A DNA stretch of 64,000 bases from Epiperipatus broadwayi (taxonomy: Eukaryota; Onychophora; Udeonychophora; Euonychophora; Peripatidae). The translations under genes and the position numbers were made by a program. The notes beneath the pieces are model-generated. The model worked only from the letters and a program-made list of their open reading frames with translations. It made no database searches and was not told the origin of the DNA. Below are positions 48,601 to 62,583 of this stretch, piece after piece. How positions within the stretch are numbered: position 1 is the first letter of the stretch; every line of letters begins with the position of its first letter. The DNA lies in the NCBI GenBank assembly GCA_028023455.1, contig JAQFVV010006312.1:4053835-4117834 (forward strand), read 5' to 3'.

Positions 48601-50283
48601 CTCACAATATAACTTATACTGAGGAATACAGTGTGTATAACAACTTCAGTTGTTATTAAGGTAAACATTAAAATAATAAGTGTAACTTCTGATAAATAAC
48701 CCATAAATTATAATAAGTTATCTAAATAAAAACTATCATTTAATTAAAGATATGATAATAAAAATTGTTTGTACACATTGCCTAGAATCAGATTATTTTT
48801 GTTTTAAAACAGATCGTTAGTCAATAAATTTAAATAGCCATTTATATAAGATACACTAAATGGATGATTTGATGTATCGATAATAATATTTATTTTGTTA
48901 TATTCAATTTGCATAAATGTAAAAAGAAGATGAAGAAGTAGTTCGAATTCAGGTCTAAAAGTATAGACGAATTAATGTAAGTTATATTTTGTTTTATCCA
49001 TATGGGATCGAATAAATTGTATATGTTTGTTTATTATGTTAATCATAAAGGATAGTTTTGTTAAACTGTAATAATAAATTAGAATCTTGTTAAAATTTAA
49101 TAATAAATTATAGTCTTGTTACAAGTTGTTTTGAGTTATTTTTCTTGTGTGCTAAATAAAAGTGTATTTGCATAATACTTGCAATACTTTTCTTGAGTCC
49201 AAAATCATTTATGAACTCTTAAAATTCAATACACCAGATAGACAATTGTAGGCAGATCAGAATATTTCATTATATTTTTAATTTAATAAGAATTATTTAT
49301 GGAATTGAAAACTTCAGACCAAGACATTTTATTTTATATGTGTGTAAAATCACTTTATTCCCAAACTACCAGCTTTGGTTGCCCATTGTTTTGTACACAT
49401 TTAAGTGAAGTGTCTAAGTAATAAATCTTAGTTAAATTATTGTGTTGTCATGGATAATGGAAGGACACAAAAGCCCCCTTGTCTTTTCATCATTCCGACT
49501 GAGATTCTGGATAAAAAGGGCTGTATTATTCAAAATTATGCGTTGTTATTGAATATGGTTATCATCTCGTTAAATATTATAATAGTTGATGTGTGGATGA
49601 AGACACCTGGAATTTAATAAGGTAAATGTTTCCTATAGCCAACCAGAATGTCAGTCATATGCGACAACACAATACTGCTGAGCATTTTATTAAATATAAC
49701 AGAGAACCCTGAGATTAGTGTCATTATTATAAGTGCTCTTAAATTAAGAATTAATTCATTATGATCAATATTACAAGCGTGGCATGGCTTAAGAGATTGA
49801 AACATCTAATTGTATAATAACAAAAAATATTGAGATCATATTGGCAAATTAATGAATGTTTTGTTTTAGTCAGTAATATTAACAATGACATGAAATCATC
49901 ATCATCATTGTCGAATAGTGCAAGTACTTACAGCTCAGAGAATGTGTTTTGGCTAGAGAGAGAATGGTAGTTTATTCTAAATTTTCTTATTAAATTTATT
50001 TTATTAATGATATTTTTTTTTAATTCTATCTCTGTCTGAAATGCATATCACTGTAGCTGAATTATTAGAACTAACCAAACGAAGAGCTATTAGATATTAG
50101 GTAATATAGGGTTTGTTACCCGTGCTATATGGAAGCGTCCAAATTCCGAATTCTTTTTTTTGAATTTGTTTGACTAGGTTATATTAAATAATAAAGATGG
50201 TTTGCTACCCGAATCTTAGACGGAAGCGATTAGGCTTCCCGAATTGATTTCATAGAAATGAAACCGCCGTTTACTAGGTTAGA
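45677..50283 (+). mobile_element. Element E, copy 1: 4.6-kb non-coding element, solo LTR-like
   Basis: This copy begins TGTAACCTAG and ends CTAGGTTAGA, with TA repeats on both sides. It matches 54396-58720 in inverted orientation over about 4.1 kb; the last ~410 bp are specific to this copy. No long frame is present. TG at the start, short inverted ends and insertion in a TA tract resemble the TR-GAG and family B LTRs, so a solo LTR is the leading reading; a non-autonomous DNA transposon is the alternative. Imperfect hairpins recur inside, for example 48186-48202, 48396-48410 and 48469-48491. Close to the right end a ~75-bp unit is duplicated (50109-50181 and 50197-50281), each copy containing GGTTTG(T/C)TACCCG, GGAAGCG and ACTAGGTTA. 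Confidence 0.7.
49450..49700 (+). pseudogene. Decayed frame inside element E copy 1
   Basis: A frame starting ATGGATAATGGAAGGAC reads through motifs PCLFIIPTEIL and KKGCIIQNY and then breaks. The same reading exists in E copy 2 (54627-54923), where it is longer. No family recognised. It could be an upstream coding trace or chance conservation of young repeats. Confidence 0.3.
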
Positions 50284-50327
50284 ATATATATATATCAATA
50301 ATGAATTAAATGTCAATGTATTTTTAT

Positions 50328-50440
50328 GCCATGATACAAGACTTAGACTCTGTAAACATAGTGATGATCTAATGTTAAACCAGTCACTAGGTAACCAAAT
50401 GCAGAAGATGAAAGCAGAATTCTATTATGCAATTTTATTT
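50328..50440. repeat. Dispersed repeat R, copy 2, first part
   Basis: This stretch matches 23769-23885 (CATGATAC, ATAGTGATGA, GTCACTAGGTAACCAAA, GAAAGCAGAATTCTATT). It begins 45 bp after the end of element E copy 1. Confidence 0.75.
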
Positions 50441-53400
50441 GGTACTCTTTTGATAGTCAGGCATAGTCAATTAATCATATTGTTTTTTATGCAAAAACAA
50501 TCAAAGGTAATGTTGCCAGGCCATGAGTATTTTTTTCTATTATGGCTTTAAATTTTATTTCCTTTTATTTTTTCAACTATGTCTTTATTTTTTTATATGC
50601 AGAATTTTTTAACAAAATTTACCTTGATAAGCTCTCTGTTTGACTTATATTTTATGTATACAAAAATGAAGTTAAAATTTAAAAGGATACATGTACTTAA
50701 TTATGTGTTTGATATTTAATAATTATTGCGGAACGCTAACTTTATATCTTATTTTATGCTTATAAAATAATATGTGTTTTATTAAAGAAATATAGATATG
50801 ACTTACCCAGAATAATTAATTACTACTACTTACCAAATATAGATGTCTAAATCAAATAGAAGGATTTTAATATTACATGTTTTTGTTCTCTTCGATATAC
50901 GGATATATGTGTTAATGTTTAAGGAAATACAAATTGCCTGTGGACAAATATCAGCAACATATTAAAGTTAATAATGCAAATACCAATCTATAAATTATGA
51001 AAGTGAATATTTTCTGCAGAAAAATATGTTGTTATCATTGAATTAAATACCTTAGATGTGCTTAAAAATAAATAACAGAGTATATCAATTAATAGCTGAA
51101 ACTGTCTTTCCATGTATTTATTATTACAAATATTTATCATTATATGTGATATATAAGTAAACTCTATTAGATTATGGCTAAAGGACATTGAAGGTTTACT
51201 AAATTAATTGTGAATTATAACTGTTTTGTCTTACAAGAACTTATTTTATGTTTCATATTCATATTTAAATACACACTCATTTTGGGATTCATCTCCTGAT
51301 CATTTAGTAAGCTTGAAAAAGGAACTTTGCAAGTGAATTTTTTTTCTTCTCAAGTTTAAAAGAATGACTCTATTTTATTATTATTTATTGTGAATAGTAT
51401 ATATATCATAGATAGTTAGACAGATTTAGTGTTTTATGTATTTAATATTATATGTTTATTAATTTAATTTGCGAACTTCGAGAACTTCTCAGGATAGCAT
51501 ATCCACAAAATGATGAATATGCTGGTAAAATCTTATTGCTTAAGTGTGATTTGTTTTCATTTATTTGAAAGTGAAACATATATATTTTGGGTATATTATT
51601 AAAGATGGTTCAATCTTATATATCTTTCTTTATCTTGAAGTGAGAATTAATTTCAAGAGTAGCTAGAGAATAAAAAAAAGAAAGAATATTGTGTTATAGG
51701 TAATAAAACTTAATTTATTAGATTATTGCTATTTAAAGTATAAAAAAACTCATTCATAATAATTAATATTGTTTAAATTTGAAACAACCGAATGTCTTAT
51801 TTAATCTAAAAGTTTATATTTTAATAAGTTATTTATCTATTGTAACTTTCGCATATTATATAACTTAGAATTCTTTTTTCGTACTCTTATTTATGCATTT
51901 GTGTGTCTATTTTGTGCAATTATTATATTTACTTAATAAACATTTAGTTTTATAACTATTTCTCAATATACATTTCAGATATTGTCATATTCTAAAGAAT
52001 TGAAGGAATGAGTGTTTTATCTGTGTGTATTTATCTGCCAGCATATAATGCTAGATATGTAGAAGAGCTGTGGAAAAGGAAATTATTCTTGATACAGTCT
52101 ATGTTTGTAGGTATGAAAGATTTTTTCCCTTAGTATATTATTAAGTATTTTGCCATGAGTATAGTTTATTTAGATTGTATGCATATGTATTACGAAATGA
52201 TATTTATGAAGTCAAGTGGCATTTTTCCATGGTTTGTTTGGTGATGAGAAAAATTCCACCAATAGTGTATTTCAGATTTAAATAAGTTATTGTTGATATA
52301 TTAGTCTTAAAGAGTTTATTCATTATCATGTGCTGGGATTTCTATTGAACGTCTAGTTTGTATTATCATAAAAACATATCTCTGTGTAATTCAGTCAGTG
52401 GTTGGATAAATAGTTAATTTAAATTCTTTATTGAATATTAGAATGGATATATTGTTCTATTTTTTGGTTGGTCTATGACATTGTTCGAAATTAAATAATT
52501 ATTTAATAATTTTTGAATAAATTGATAATGTGTAGAAAAGATTGTTTTCTTGTATTATTGCACAGGATGTAACACACACACACATAATTTAAATAATATC
52601 GCGTATATAGAATATAATATTGATAAACTTAAAATAGAAAATAAATGTTTTGAAACATCTCATATTAATTTGCCACACGTTAGAGATCATCAAAATCATC
52701 AGAATGAATATGATTTTATTGCTATGTCTGAAAAGTGTACTTATTTAAAGCAATTGTTTAATTAAAATTATCTAAAGCTGCTCTCTTGATGGCAAAGTGT
52801 ATATTGTGCTCAATAATATAATGTATTATTTATTCAGTGTTGTATATTGATAAAAATTATTTAGATAATCTGGATATTCAAAGTCAGAATATTAAGGTAT
52901 AATTTGTTTGCTAATTTACGTTTATAAATGTGTCAATAATAAATTATGTAATATGTAATGGGCATAATCCTAAATTTCAATTAATAGATGTGTTTGTAAA
53001 TTTTAAAATTAAGATAAAAGTCTTATTCTAAATTAGTTACATTTAACTAAACCTTAAGTGTCAATAAAAGCTTTGTTTATTATTTAAAAAAAACTGTGTT
53101 TCGAGTTGTTCTTATATGCTTTCAAATTCTGGTTTCCACATCTCCATATTTCATACATCTATTACAAAATTAAATATATTATTTTATGGCTTTGATATTA
53201 AATATGCTAAGATCTGATAATGTTGTTTCCTAGATCCAAACATTACATGAAATATTTTACCACGTGATAAACATATAAAAGTATTGCCTAGTTAAAGTAT
53301 TATTTGGATGATGATGTGAGATTAAAAGATATACTATCTCCTTCGTTATCTGATTGCTAGCCCAATAAACATTATTCAATTTATTTCATTGTATCTTATT

Positions 53401-53952
53401 ATAATTTAGAGTCATAAATTACTGGCTAATATAGTTCTTTAGTCTAACTATGTTATAGATTCCCTGAGATCTGATTTTTATATTCCTAGGTCAACATTGA
53501 TTCAGCTTTTAGATTAAGATGTGCTGAACAATAGAGTTATTTAGTGTTGTGCTTTTCTATTCTGTCAGAGTTATATTGAGCTATTATAGTGTGTAACTGG
53601 ATGATGGAAGAGATCAAATTGAAATTATATTTTGTTAAGATGGAATAAATGAAACTCTGCTAGCCTGTATCATTTGGTTAATTAATAAATAAGGTTTATA
53701 TTTTATTTGATAGCTTATAGTATTTCTTCTTTCATTTATTTATATTTTCTATATGTTATGAACTTTTTATAACCTCCCACTGAGTGAAGCTGTAAGAAGA
53801 ACATAAGTAACAGAGTCTCAGCATTAATTATGAATCAGATAAAGTGATAAATCATTCTATTCATTAATAGAACTGGCACCTGGGGTATTTGCTTATATAA
53901 TGTTCATGAGCGGTGATGTGTGAGTTTATTATAATATATATATATATATATT

Positions 53953-53993
<41 letters not shown>
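50441..53993. other. 3.5-kb AT-rich block replacing part of repeat R
   Basis: In R copy 1 the flanking parts are about 430 bp apart; here 3.55 kb of different sequence lies between them. No gene, terminal repeat or target duplication could be identified. The block ends in TA tracts at ~53935-53988. A 71-codon frame at 52550-52765 has no recognisable feature. Confidence 0.5.
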
Positions 53994-54348
53994 CAAATAA
54001 TGAAGTGGTTTTTTTTATATAAACCATCAAATAAAATAAAAAGTCTCCTTAATTTGTATTTTAGCTAATTTACTATTTCCATAGGATTGGAATGTTATTA
54101 ACCCCAACCACTAGAAGTGTGATGATTCAATATTTACCTATATAATGACTAATGGAACATCAAATGTTCTGTTTTAAATGTCTTGATGGATCCAGAACTA
54201 CAGAAGATGAAAGTAACACCATTTTAAGCACATCACCAAGGAGTTCCCATGAGTAATACATGAATGCCAAAGAAGAATGACCTGAAAAGTGATAGAGGCA
54301 TTACTTGCCCAATTCATGAACATTGATGATTTGAAAATGATTTAATTC

Positions 54349-54358
<10 letters not shown>
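53994..54358. repeat. Dispersed repeat R, copy 2, second part
   Basis: It matches 24322-24745, including AACATCAAATGTTCT, GATGGATCCAGAA and CCAATTCATGAACATT. It runs into a TA tract that holds element E copy 2. Confidence 0.8.
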
Positions 54359-54395
<37 letters not shown>

Positions 54396-54397
<2 letters not shown>

Positions 54398-57300
54398 TAA
54401 CCCAATATTTTTAATTAGTTTATTTTATTTATTTATTTTATTTGCACCCAGGACACTAATTTTTCAGGTTGTTGTTAAGGCAACCAAAATAAAGCAACAT
54501 ATCCATTAATTTTCCAATATGATCTAAAATACCTTTCATATAATACAATTGTACATTCAATTCGCTTAAGCCATGCCACGATTGTAATAACAACAATAAT
54601 TGATCACTTATTAATTTAAAGAATAATTATAATAATATTAATCTCAGGGTTCTTTGTTTCATGTAAGGAAATGCTCGGCAGTATTGTGTTGTCGCATATG
54701 ACTGGCATTCTGGTCGGCTATAGGACACATTTATTTTACTTAAATTCAATGTGTCTTCATCTCTCATATCAACTGCTATATTATTTAAAGAGATGATAAT
54801 TCTATTCAATAATGACGTATAATTTTGAATAACACAGCCCTTTTTTTTTTTTTTTAGAATCTCAGTCAGAATAATAAAAAGACAAGGGTGCTTTTTGTGT
54901 CCTTCCATCATCCATGACAACACAATAATATAACTAAGATTTATTACTTAGACAATTTAACTAAATGGGAATGGAATAATGTGCAACCAAAGTTAATGGT
55001 TTGGGAATAAATTCTTTTTTTTTTTTTTTTTATACAAAGGTGAATGTTTAATCTTAAGTTTTCAACTCCATAAATAATTATCATTAAACTAAAATATAAT
55101 GACATATTCCGATCTGCTTAACTTTATTTATCTGGTATATTAAGTTTTTAAGAATTTGGAATGATTTCGGACTCAAGAAAAGGTTTTGCAAATATTGTGC
55201 AAACACTTATATTTAGCATATAAAAACAAAAAACTGAATCTACAACAAATTTTAACAAGACTATAATTTATTATTATCACAAAAAAAAATATATGAACAT
55301 TTATTCAATAATCCCATAGTAATACAAAAATATAAAATATAACTGACATTAATCTGTATACTCTTTTGGTTATGGACTAGAGGTTACTACTTCTCCTGTG
55401 TGCAATCATATGGATTGATTAACTAAAAGTACATTTCATTACCAATACATTGTTTATTAAATTTTGGTAACCTTGTAGAAGCTTTTATTAAAAATTATTG
55501 ACTAACTTTTTTTTTTTTTTAAATGATTAATCCAATCATATGCAATACGCAAAATATTAAATTTATTTCTAATACATTTACTTTATTTATGGTCTTTAAT
55601 GGGATAACCTATTCTAATTATAGGCCAGTTATCAGAAGTTACACTTACCATCTTACATTTAACTTAATGATAACTTAAGTTATGATACAAATTTTATTCA
55701 TACGTATACTTTTGAAATATGAGTATTATTTAATTACTAACCAGAATTAAATATTGCATTTGAATATTCCTTCAGTAAATAAGCGTTTTAAATTACGCAA
55801 TTTTAATTACTTTCTCCATTGATTTACTTGTTAAATACTAGCAATATTTAGCAGCACAATACAGATATTGATCTTAGTTACTAACGCACTATTTATACTA
55901 AAGTGGATCTTGAGGAGCTAACACCTCCAATATAACCTTTATCTTGCCCGAACTTTCAAAATTAAGCACAATAATCAACACCTTCCATGGTGGAGCTATC
56001 TTTATTTTCACATGAGGAATATGGAATAACCACGAAGGTCTGTAGAGTAATCTACTACATTAAAATATTTTGGTGGTTTCTTGCCTCTTACTTGGGCATA
56101 CAACGAACACACACCAAATACAATCCTCTCCTGGGATTTAAACGAATGAAGCATACTAAATGCTAGATAAATTCTTGATCGTCCTATCTATGAGAATCAA
56201 TCACTTGGGCTATAAACATACCCGAACATTATATTTAAAATCTTCCTCTCATGGAAAACAAAGCTTTTGGGGAGATCATTTTTCATCCCACAAAATAAAT
56301 ACATTATAATTATTACCTATGCGAATATTAAGCATATACCAATGCTATATCTGGGCAGGATAAGTAAATACACTGATTATAATAAACTTATGTTACCGTG
56401 TATACTTTGATCAACATCTGAAATCAATGGACATCATAGAATAAAAGTATAATAATTTTAATTTTAATAAAGGAACATTCAAAAATAGTTGGTAGCATAC
56501 TATCTTAAACTAAATAAAGTGGATGTGTTATTTAAGAATAATTAGGAATAAATTCCTCAATTAATACAGTATAAATTCGTTTCAAAACTTTAACAAGAAA
56601 TATTTTGTTATAGCATTTTTTTTTTTTTAGTTACTTCTGATAATTTTCAATATTTATTTTACCCCTTAAATATCTAAATATTTTTCTTTTACGTATCTAA
56701 CATACAAAATTTCTACCTACAATTGTATGTAATAATTAAAACATATTTTATAGATTTTTTTTTTTCGTGTTAAATATCAACTTAACCTATAATAATTATA
56801 TTAAAACATACCTTTGTCATTACAAGGCTATTAAATATCACTTGACCATACAGACTTTAACCTATGTGATATAACAAAAAAAAAATACATATCATTTATA
56901 ACTTAGTTTTAAACAATCATTAATTAACAAGTGCATACTCTCTCATTAGAAAATGTTTTTCTGTTGAGCAATTGGTCCAGGTGAAGAGCTTTATCCTGTC
57001 GTATTTCATGAAGCAAGTTTAAAAACAATAAATGCATGGTATTATTTCCTTTAAATAAAAGTTTTCTCTTATTTTGTGCGTTTAATAAATTAGGTAAAGA
57101 AACATATAGCAGAATTGAAGATTAATTCTTACTTGAATTAAACTACTACAATTTTGGGATCCAAGAAAATAAAATATACATATTCTAACATAACGAACAG
57201 TTGACAATAGACGATAAACATACACAATATTTTTTTTTTATTGATGATATGTATATTTATTAGCTAGCTTACTTATGGACGAAAATGCGCAATTTTCCGA

Positions 57301-58720
57301 GAGATTATTATGATAATAACTGCAGTCAATTTACGTGTACATGAAGTTTTAATAATTCCAACTGATGTATAATATAATATATCATTTATTTTTATCATTA
57401 AGTCACTAAGATATTTGGTTTTGTTCATACTTTAGGAATTATAATTTTTTTTTTTTTTTTAATGGTAACTTCTCCGTAAGAATGCCCCTATATAACTTTT
57501 CCTATATTTACTCTGAGAAAGTTTATATATATTTTTTTTTTTAAAAAAAAATATACAGGTGCATAATTTAATCTTATTTATCATTATTATTATTTCCAGA
57601 CAATTCTTGGTGAATAAAACATATTTTAACGTATGTAACTACATTACTTGTAAAGGCAGACAATATTGAGAAAGAGCGCGAAAATGTTTCTAGTTGATTT
57701 TCCTTGGTTTCAAAATATTTCTTTCAATTATTTTTTTTTTCTTTCTATACCATGAAAATATCAATAAATGACATAAAGTTAATAAATAATTAATCCTTTC
57801 TTGGAAATCGCTTCTTTTCCTTAATTTAGATATAATATAATTTTTCGTGACTCTTTTAGTTACATCTGTCATTTTTGAACTTTAGCACGAGACAATAAAC
57901 TTTTAAGTATAAAAGGTCTTTAAATAGGTAGATGGCAAAGAAAATCAGGATATCTTATCAAAAAAATTTAGCCACACATTATATTATTAAAATTTTACTT
58001 TGATTACATTTATTTCTGCAAAATAAAATGAAAAAATTGAGTTACCAAATTTCAGCACTGTTCCTTCCTTGAAAACTAAAAGCAGACTATATTTTTCAAA
58101 AAAAAAAAAGATCTTGATTATGAAATTGGTTGTTTCGTTTTGTTGTTGTTTTTTTTTTTTTACTTTAGCGACCTCTTCCAGAAAAATAATCATTTGATTA
58201 TAACATAAACAAAAGAAAGGAAAAACTTATTACAATCATATAGTTTTCAGTATTATTTACCTGGATTACAAAGTAATTTGACAATATAAAAAAAATAATA
58301 ATAAATACATTAAATTAACAATCAGTGATGTATAATTCTTTAAACATTATTTTTTTTCTTTTTTTTTTTTTTTTTTTTACAAAAAGAAATTACCAGAAGT
58401 TAATGTGCTTTATGATAAGACACTCATCCACTCTCCCCTCTACCCATCCAAAATCAATTACTGTTTAGCTTTTATACCATAGTAATTTGCTCTAATTATT
58501 AATATCTCAATTAAATTATTCATGTTCTCTTATTAAAAATGACATTGAGTTATTAAATCTATTAGTTATTCACCCAAAACATGCCAAAGTGAGTGAATAG
58601 CATACTTTATTAATCAATTATTACTATTGTTATTTTATCTTTTTATTTCTTTAAAGAATAGCATTGTTTTCCTGCAGAAATAATGCCAAGTAAACCAAGT
58701 GTCAATAACACTAGGTTACA
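54396..58720 (-). mobile_element. Element E, copy 2 (inverted relative to copy 1)
   Basis: On the minus strand it begins TGTAACCTAG at 58720 and ends GGGTTAGAATATAT at 54396, the same ends as copy 1. It lies in the TA tract of repeat R copy 2. Homopolymer runs of ten or more A or T are more common here than in copy 1. Divergence between copies is substantial, so both are old compared with TR-GAG. No transposase or reverse transcriptase frame. Confidence 0.7.
54627..54923 (-). pseudogene. Decayed frame inside element E copy 2
   Basis: The frame encodes 98 residues with PCLFIILTEIL, GCVIQNYTSLLN and SYSRPECQSYATTQYC. The equivalent region of copy 1 (49450-49700) encodes a similar peptide with frame breaks. 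A (T)n expansion in this copy adds lysines. No known domain. Confidence 0.3.
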
Positions 58721-58791
58721 ATATATATATATATATATATGTAATAAATAAAGTTTGATATCTGTATTCGTTTCACAATATATGTAATCTG

Positions 58792-59001
58792 TAAATCAAT
58801 ATATATATATATCAAAATACAGTACAATTTATATAAATTATATTCTTTTAGAAGTACTTTCAACTATACACTTTGTAGTCTTTATCAACTATATAATGTT
58901 ATATAGTTGATAAAGACTACAAAGTGTATAGTTGAAAGTACTTCTAAAAGAATATAATTTATATAAATTGTACTGTATTTTGATATATATATATTGATTT
59001 A
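58792..59001. repeat. Near-perfect palindrome, ~105-bp arms
   Basis: Arms 58792-58896 and 58899-59001 are reverse complements with only a two-base difference in an internal TA run, around a TG centre. The outer parts contain TA tracts and the inner parts ordinary sequence such as AGAAGTACTTTCAACTATAC. It lies inside R copy 2 between element E and 59044, where R copy 1 has its own pair of palindromes. Confidence 0.9.
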
Positions 59002-59005
59002 TAGA

Positions 59006-59043
<38 letters not shown>

Positions 59044-59049
<6 letters not shown>

Positions 59050-59598
59050 TTGTAGAATTCTATTTTTATTTCACTTTTGGAACAATTCACCGTAATTGAA
59101 ATCCAGAAAGTACAGAGGGAAAGGTTGTTAAATTAGACAAAATCTTTTTTTTGTAAATAAAGTTTAAGTCAGCTCTACCTTCATAGAGACTTCACAAGGT
59201 AAGATTTTATTTGATATTATTCCACATTAAGAACATACACTTGTTACAGTACAGACTTCATGTTGTTAGTTTTTGTGTATTATGAATGACTAATATTTTT
59301 GCATGGACCTTCTTTTCTATTAATCATAGGAATCTTGTACATAATTAGTGAAATCTCCAAAGAAGATAGAACTTCTACAGCTGGAATTGAACAATGAGGC
59401 TATTGTATGCACATTTATATAATAGTTAAAATTTTTGTCAGCTTCATGATGGTCGTAATAATGAATTAATGATTTTTTTTATTTGTTAATTTTATCTGCC
59501 TTGTGAATAGTTAGTGCCTTGACATGTATATCTGCCATGGATAAGAGTTGGAATAATAAACACATTTAATTTTTAATATGGTAGATATACATACTTGA
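59044..59598. repeat. Dispersed repeat R, copy 2, third part
   Basis: It matches 24831-25440, including TTTGTAGAATTCTA, GGTAAGATTTTATTTGATATT and TCCAAAGAAGAT(A/G)GAACTT. Broken at about 59598 by an RTE tail. Confidence 0.8.
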
Positions 59599-59855
59599 TT
59601 ATCATCATCATCATCATCAACAACCATTATCAATCCATTCCAAGATGAAGGTCTCTCCAAATTTAATCCATCTTCTCCAATCTTTAGCTTCTCTTCTCCA
59701 TATTACCCCTGCACACTTTCTTATTTCATCCATCCATCTCATATGTGGTCTCTTTCTGGGTCTTTTACAATCTCTTGGAATCCAGTTTAAAATTTCATTT
59801 GTCCATCTATTATCATCTTTTCTAGCAATATGTCCAGATCAACTCCACTAGATAC
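59599..59855 (-). pseudogene. RTE-type LINE 3' end (reverse transcriptase C-terminus and tail)
   Basis: On the minus strand an open frame of ~78 codons from about 59850 to a TGA at 59617-59619 carries the ending widespread in animal RTE-clade retrotransposons: GHIARKDDNRW, then RDCKRPRKRP, then RWMDEI, then WRREAKDW and a final EWIDNG. A (GAT)n tail follows, also typical of RTE. The fragment is truncated at its 5' side. It interrupts repeat R copy 2 between ACATACTTGA and ACACACCAAAAT, which are contiguous in copy 1 near 25428, so the insertion edges are defined. Confidence 0.8.
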
Positions 59856-60350
59856 ACACCAAAATATATAAAAAAATTAGTTATGTTAAAAGAGTTTTGA
59901 ATTTTTATTTTGTTAGTCAATAAATGTTGTTAACTTGATTTTCATTAAAATGGTCTTTAGTTTGTCAAAATTATTTATCCATTCATTTATCAATTCATAA
60001 CAAGATATACATATAAATATACATGCTTTCTTTTTACATCATAATATAGTAATATGGTTAGACGAACCATGCACTCAATTGGAACTTATACAGAGGTGTG
60101 ATAGTTGCTACCTAGAGTAATTCATCTCTGAAGAGAGCTGAAAGCAATATTCTCACTGAGTTTGAATACTGAGGCATAATGAAATTTAAGAGAGGGGTGA
60201 GGTATGAATGAACTAGCCTAAATTTTGTCTGAATTTAATGTGTAAACTTAGAGGTAGCCCATTGGAGGTAGGTATGATTTCTGGTTAGGTACTTCAATGA
60301 ATCATTCACATCAGTGAGATGCATTCCTCCTCTTCTGGCAGACCATTATA
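59856..60350. repeat. Dispersed repeat R, copy 2, last part, with empty array site
   Basis: It matches 25430-25566 and then 41774-42125 without interruption. It therefore shows the state of R before the family B array entered; the target is ATAC at 60019-60022. Confidence 0.8.
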
Positions 60351-60669
60351 CAAGAGATGTATTTTGAAACATGTAATTTACTTTTTCAAAGAATTAAAAC
60401 ATATGTCACATGTTATATTTTAATTTCATATATTTATTTTTGATATACTTAAATTTAGTTTCATTTATATATTTTTCATTCTGCATTATCAGGCACTGAG
60501 AAGAAAGACCATGGTGTTTCTTCATCTTAAACTCAGAGGTAAAAAGCCAATAAACTCACCATGCTGGCTAATGTGTGTTGGTGAGCAGCCCATCCATGTT
60601 CATGTACTACATGAATAATCACATAGTAATAACAGCTGCAATGACAAGAACATAAGGAGTGGACATTAG

Positions 60670-60806
60670 GAATTTGCCCTGCTGGGTTCCTTTAAGACGT
60701 CCAAGAGGAATGATGTGGAAAAGAGAAGCTAAAGATCAGAGAAGATGGATTAAACTTGGAGAGACCTTCATCCTGCAGTGGATTGATAATGGTTGATGAT
60801 GATGAT
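60670..60806 (+). pseudogene. RTE-type LINE 3' end, second fragment
   Basis: A plus-strand frame ending at TGA 60794-60796 encodes RRPRG, then WKREAKDQRRW, then GETFILQWIDNG, and continues into a (TGA)n tail. Compared with the copy at 59617 it lacks the RWMDEI segment, so it has an internal deletion. The two tails face each other about 800 bp apart. Confidence 0.7.
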
Positions 60807-61242
60807 ATATTTTTAGATATGCTTTAAACCTATTTCATCATATATTTTTGAAACATACGATCAATTTGAAAAATGTAAATAATTCTCTAAGGTGTCCATT
60901 TTGTGTTGAACCAGCTCTCATCAGTTGCCATGATTTTTACATATATTTTATTTATTTATTTAGTCTTTAGAAAGATAATATGTGTAAAATGTTACACATA
61001 TTATATTATCTGGTGAAAGTAAATTAAACTAGAATATTTAAAATTTGATGCATGACAATGTTTATTTTAATATAAAAATATTATTGATATTGACTAGATA
61101 CAACAATTATCTGGGTAATTATTAATCATTTTTATTTTGTCAAAAAATATATTTTAAATAAATTTTTATGCACATATTAAACTTAAATAAATTTATGTTA
61201 CATAAAATCTTGGCCAAGTGATATTTGAAATTTTTTTTCAGG

Positions 61243-61670
<428 letters not shown>

Positions 61671-61959
61671 GGGTCAAAGTTTTTATAATTTGTATATAAT
61701 TTCAATTGATCTGAATAATATTTCTTATATATCATTCAAAAAATATTTTTCAATGTTGTAGTATTATTAATTTTGGCATTTATTTTATTTATTTAATTAA
61801 TTTTATTTATTTCCTAAACTGTTCTTTTGAGTTTTTGATTGTATTTTTATTTAATTTATTTTTACATGTAAATTCCACACACAGATTTTCTTGTTTGGAG
61901 TTTTTAAATATTTGTGATGTACTTTGTTTTATTTCATAAAATAAATTGAATTGAAATTG
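61671..61959. other. Spacer between the two (TTA)n arrays
   Basis: AT-rich sequence with no feature apart from short TTTATT repeats. Confidence 0.5.
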
Positions 61960-62270
<311 letters not shown>

Positions 62271-62583
62271 GTTTCAAAAAGGGGAACTTTATTCAATCTA
62301 AAAAACAGGTTACATTAATAATTTTTATATATATGCATTTACACTGGTATTTCCAAGGATTGTATACATTGTGTTTAAGTTCTTTCCAAGTTCTTACATA
62401 TATATACCGGGTGAGCGATGGATTGTTTATCCTAAGTTATCATTTATTGATTCATGGATTTTATGCTGTCCATTTTCTTGTTTTCTTTTTAAGTCTATTA
62501 TTGAGGAAAGGCATAACTATTAGAGATTTGATTGTTGTTTGACAAGTGACCAAGTAGTTGTGAAAATGTCTGGGTGTGCTATT

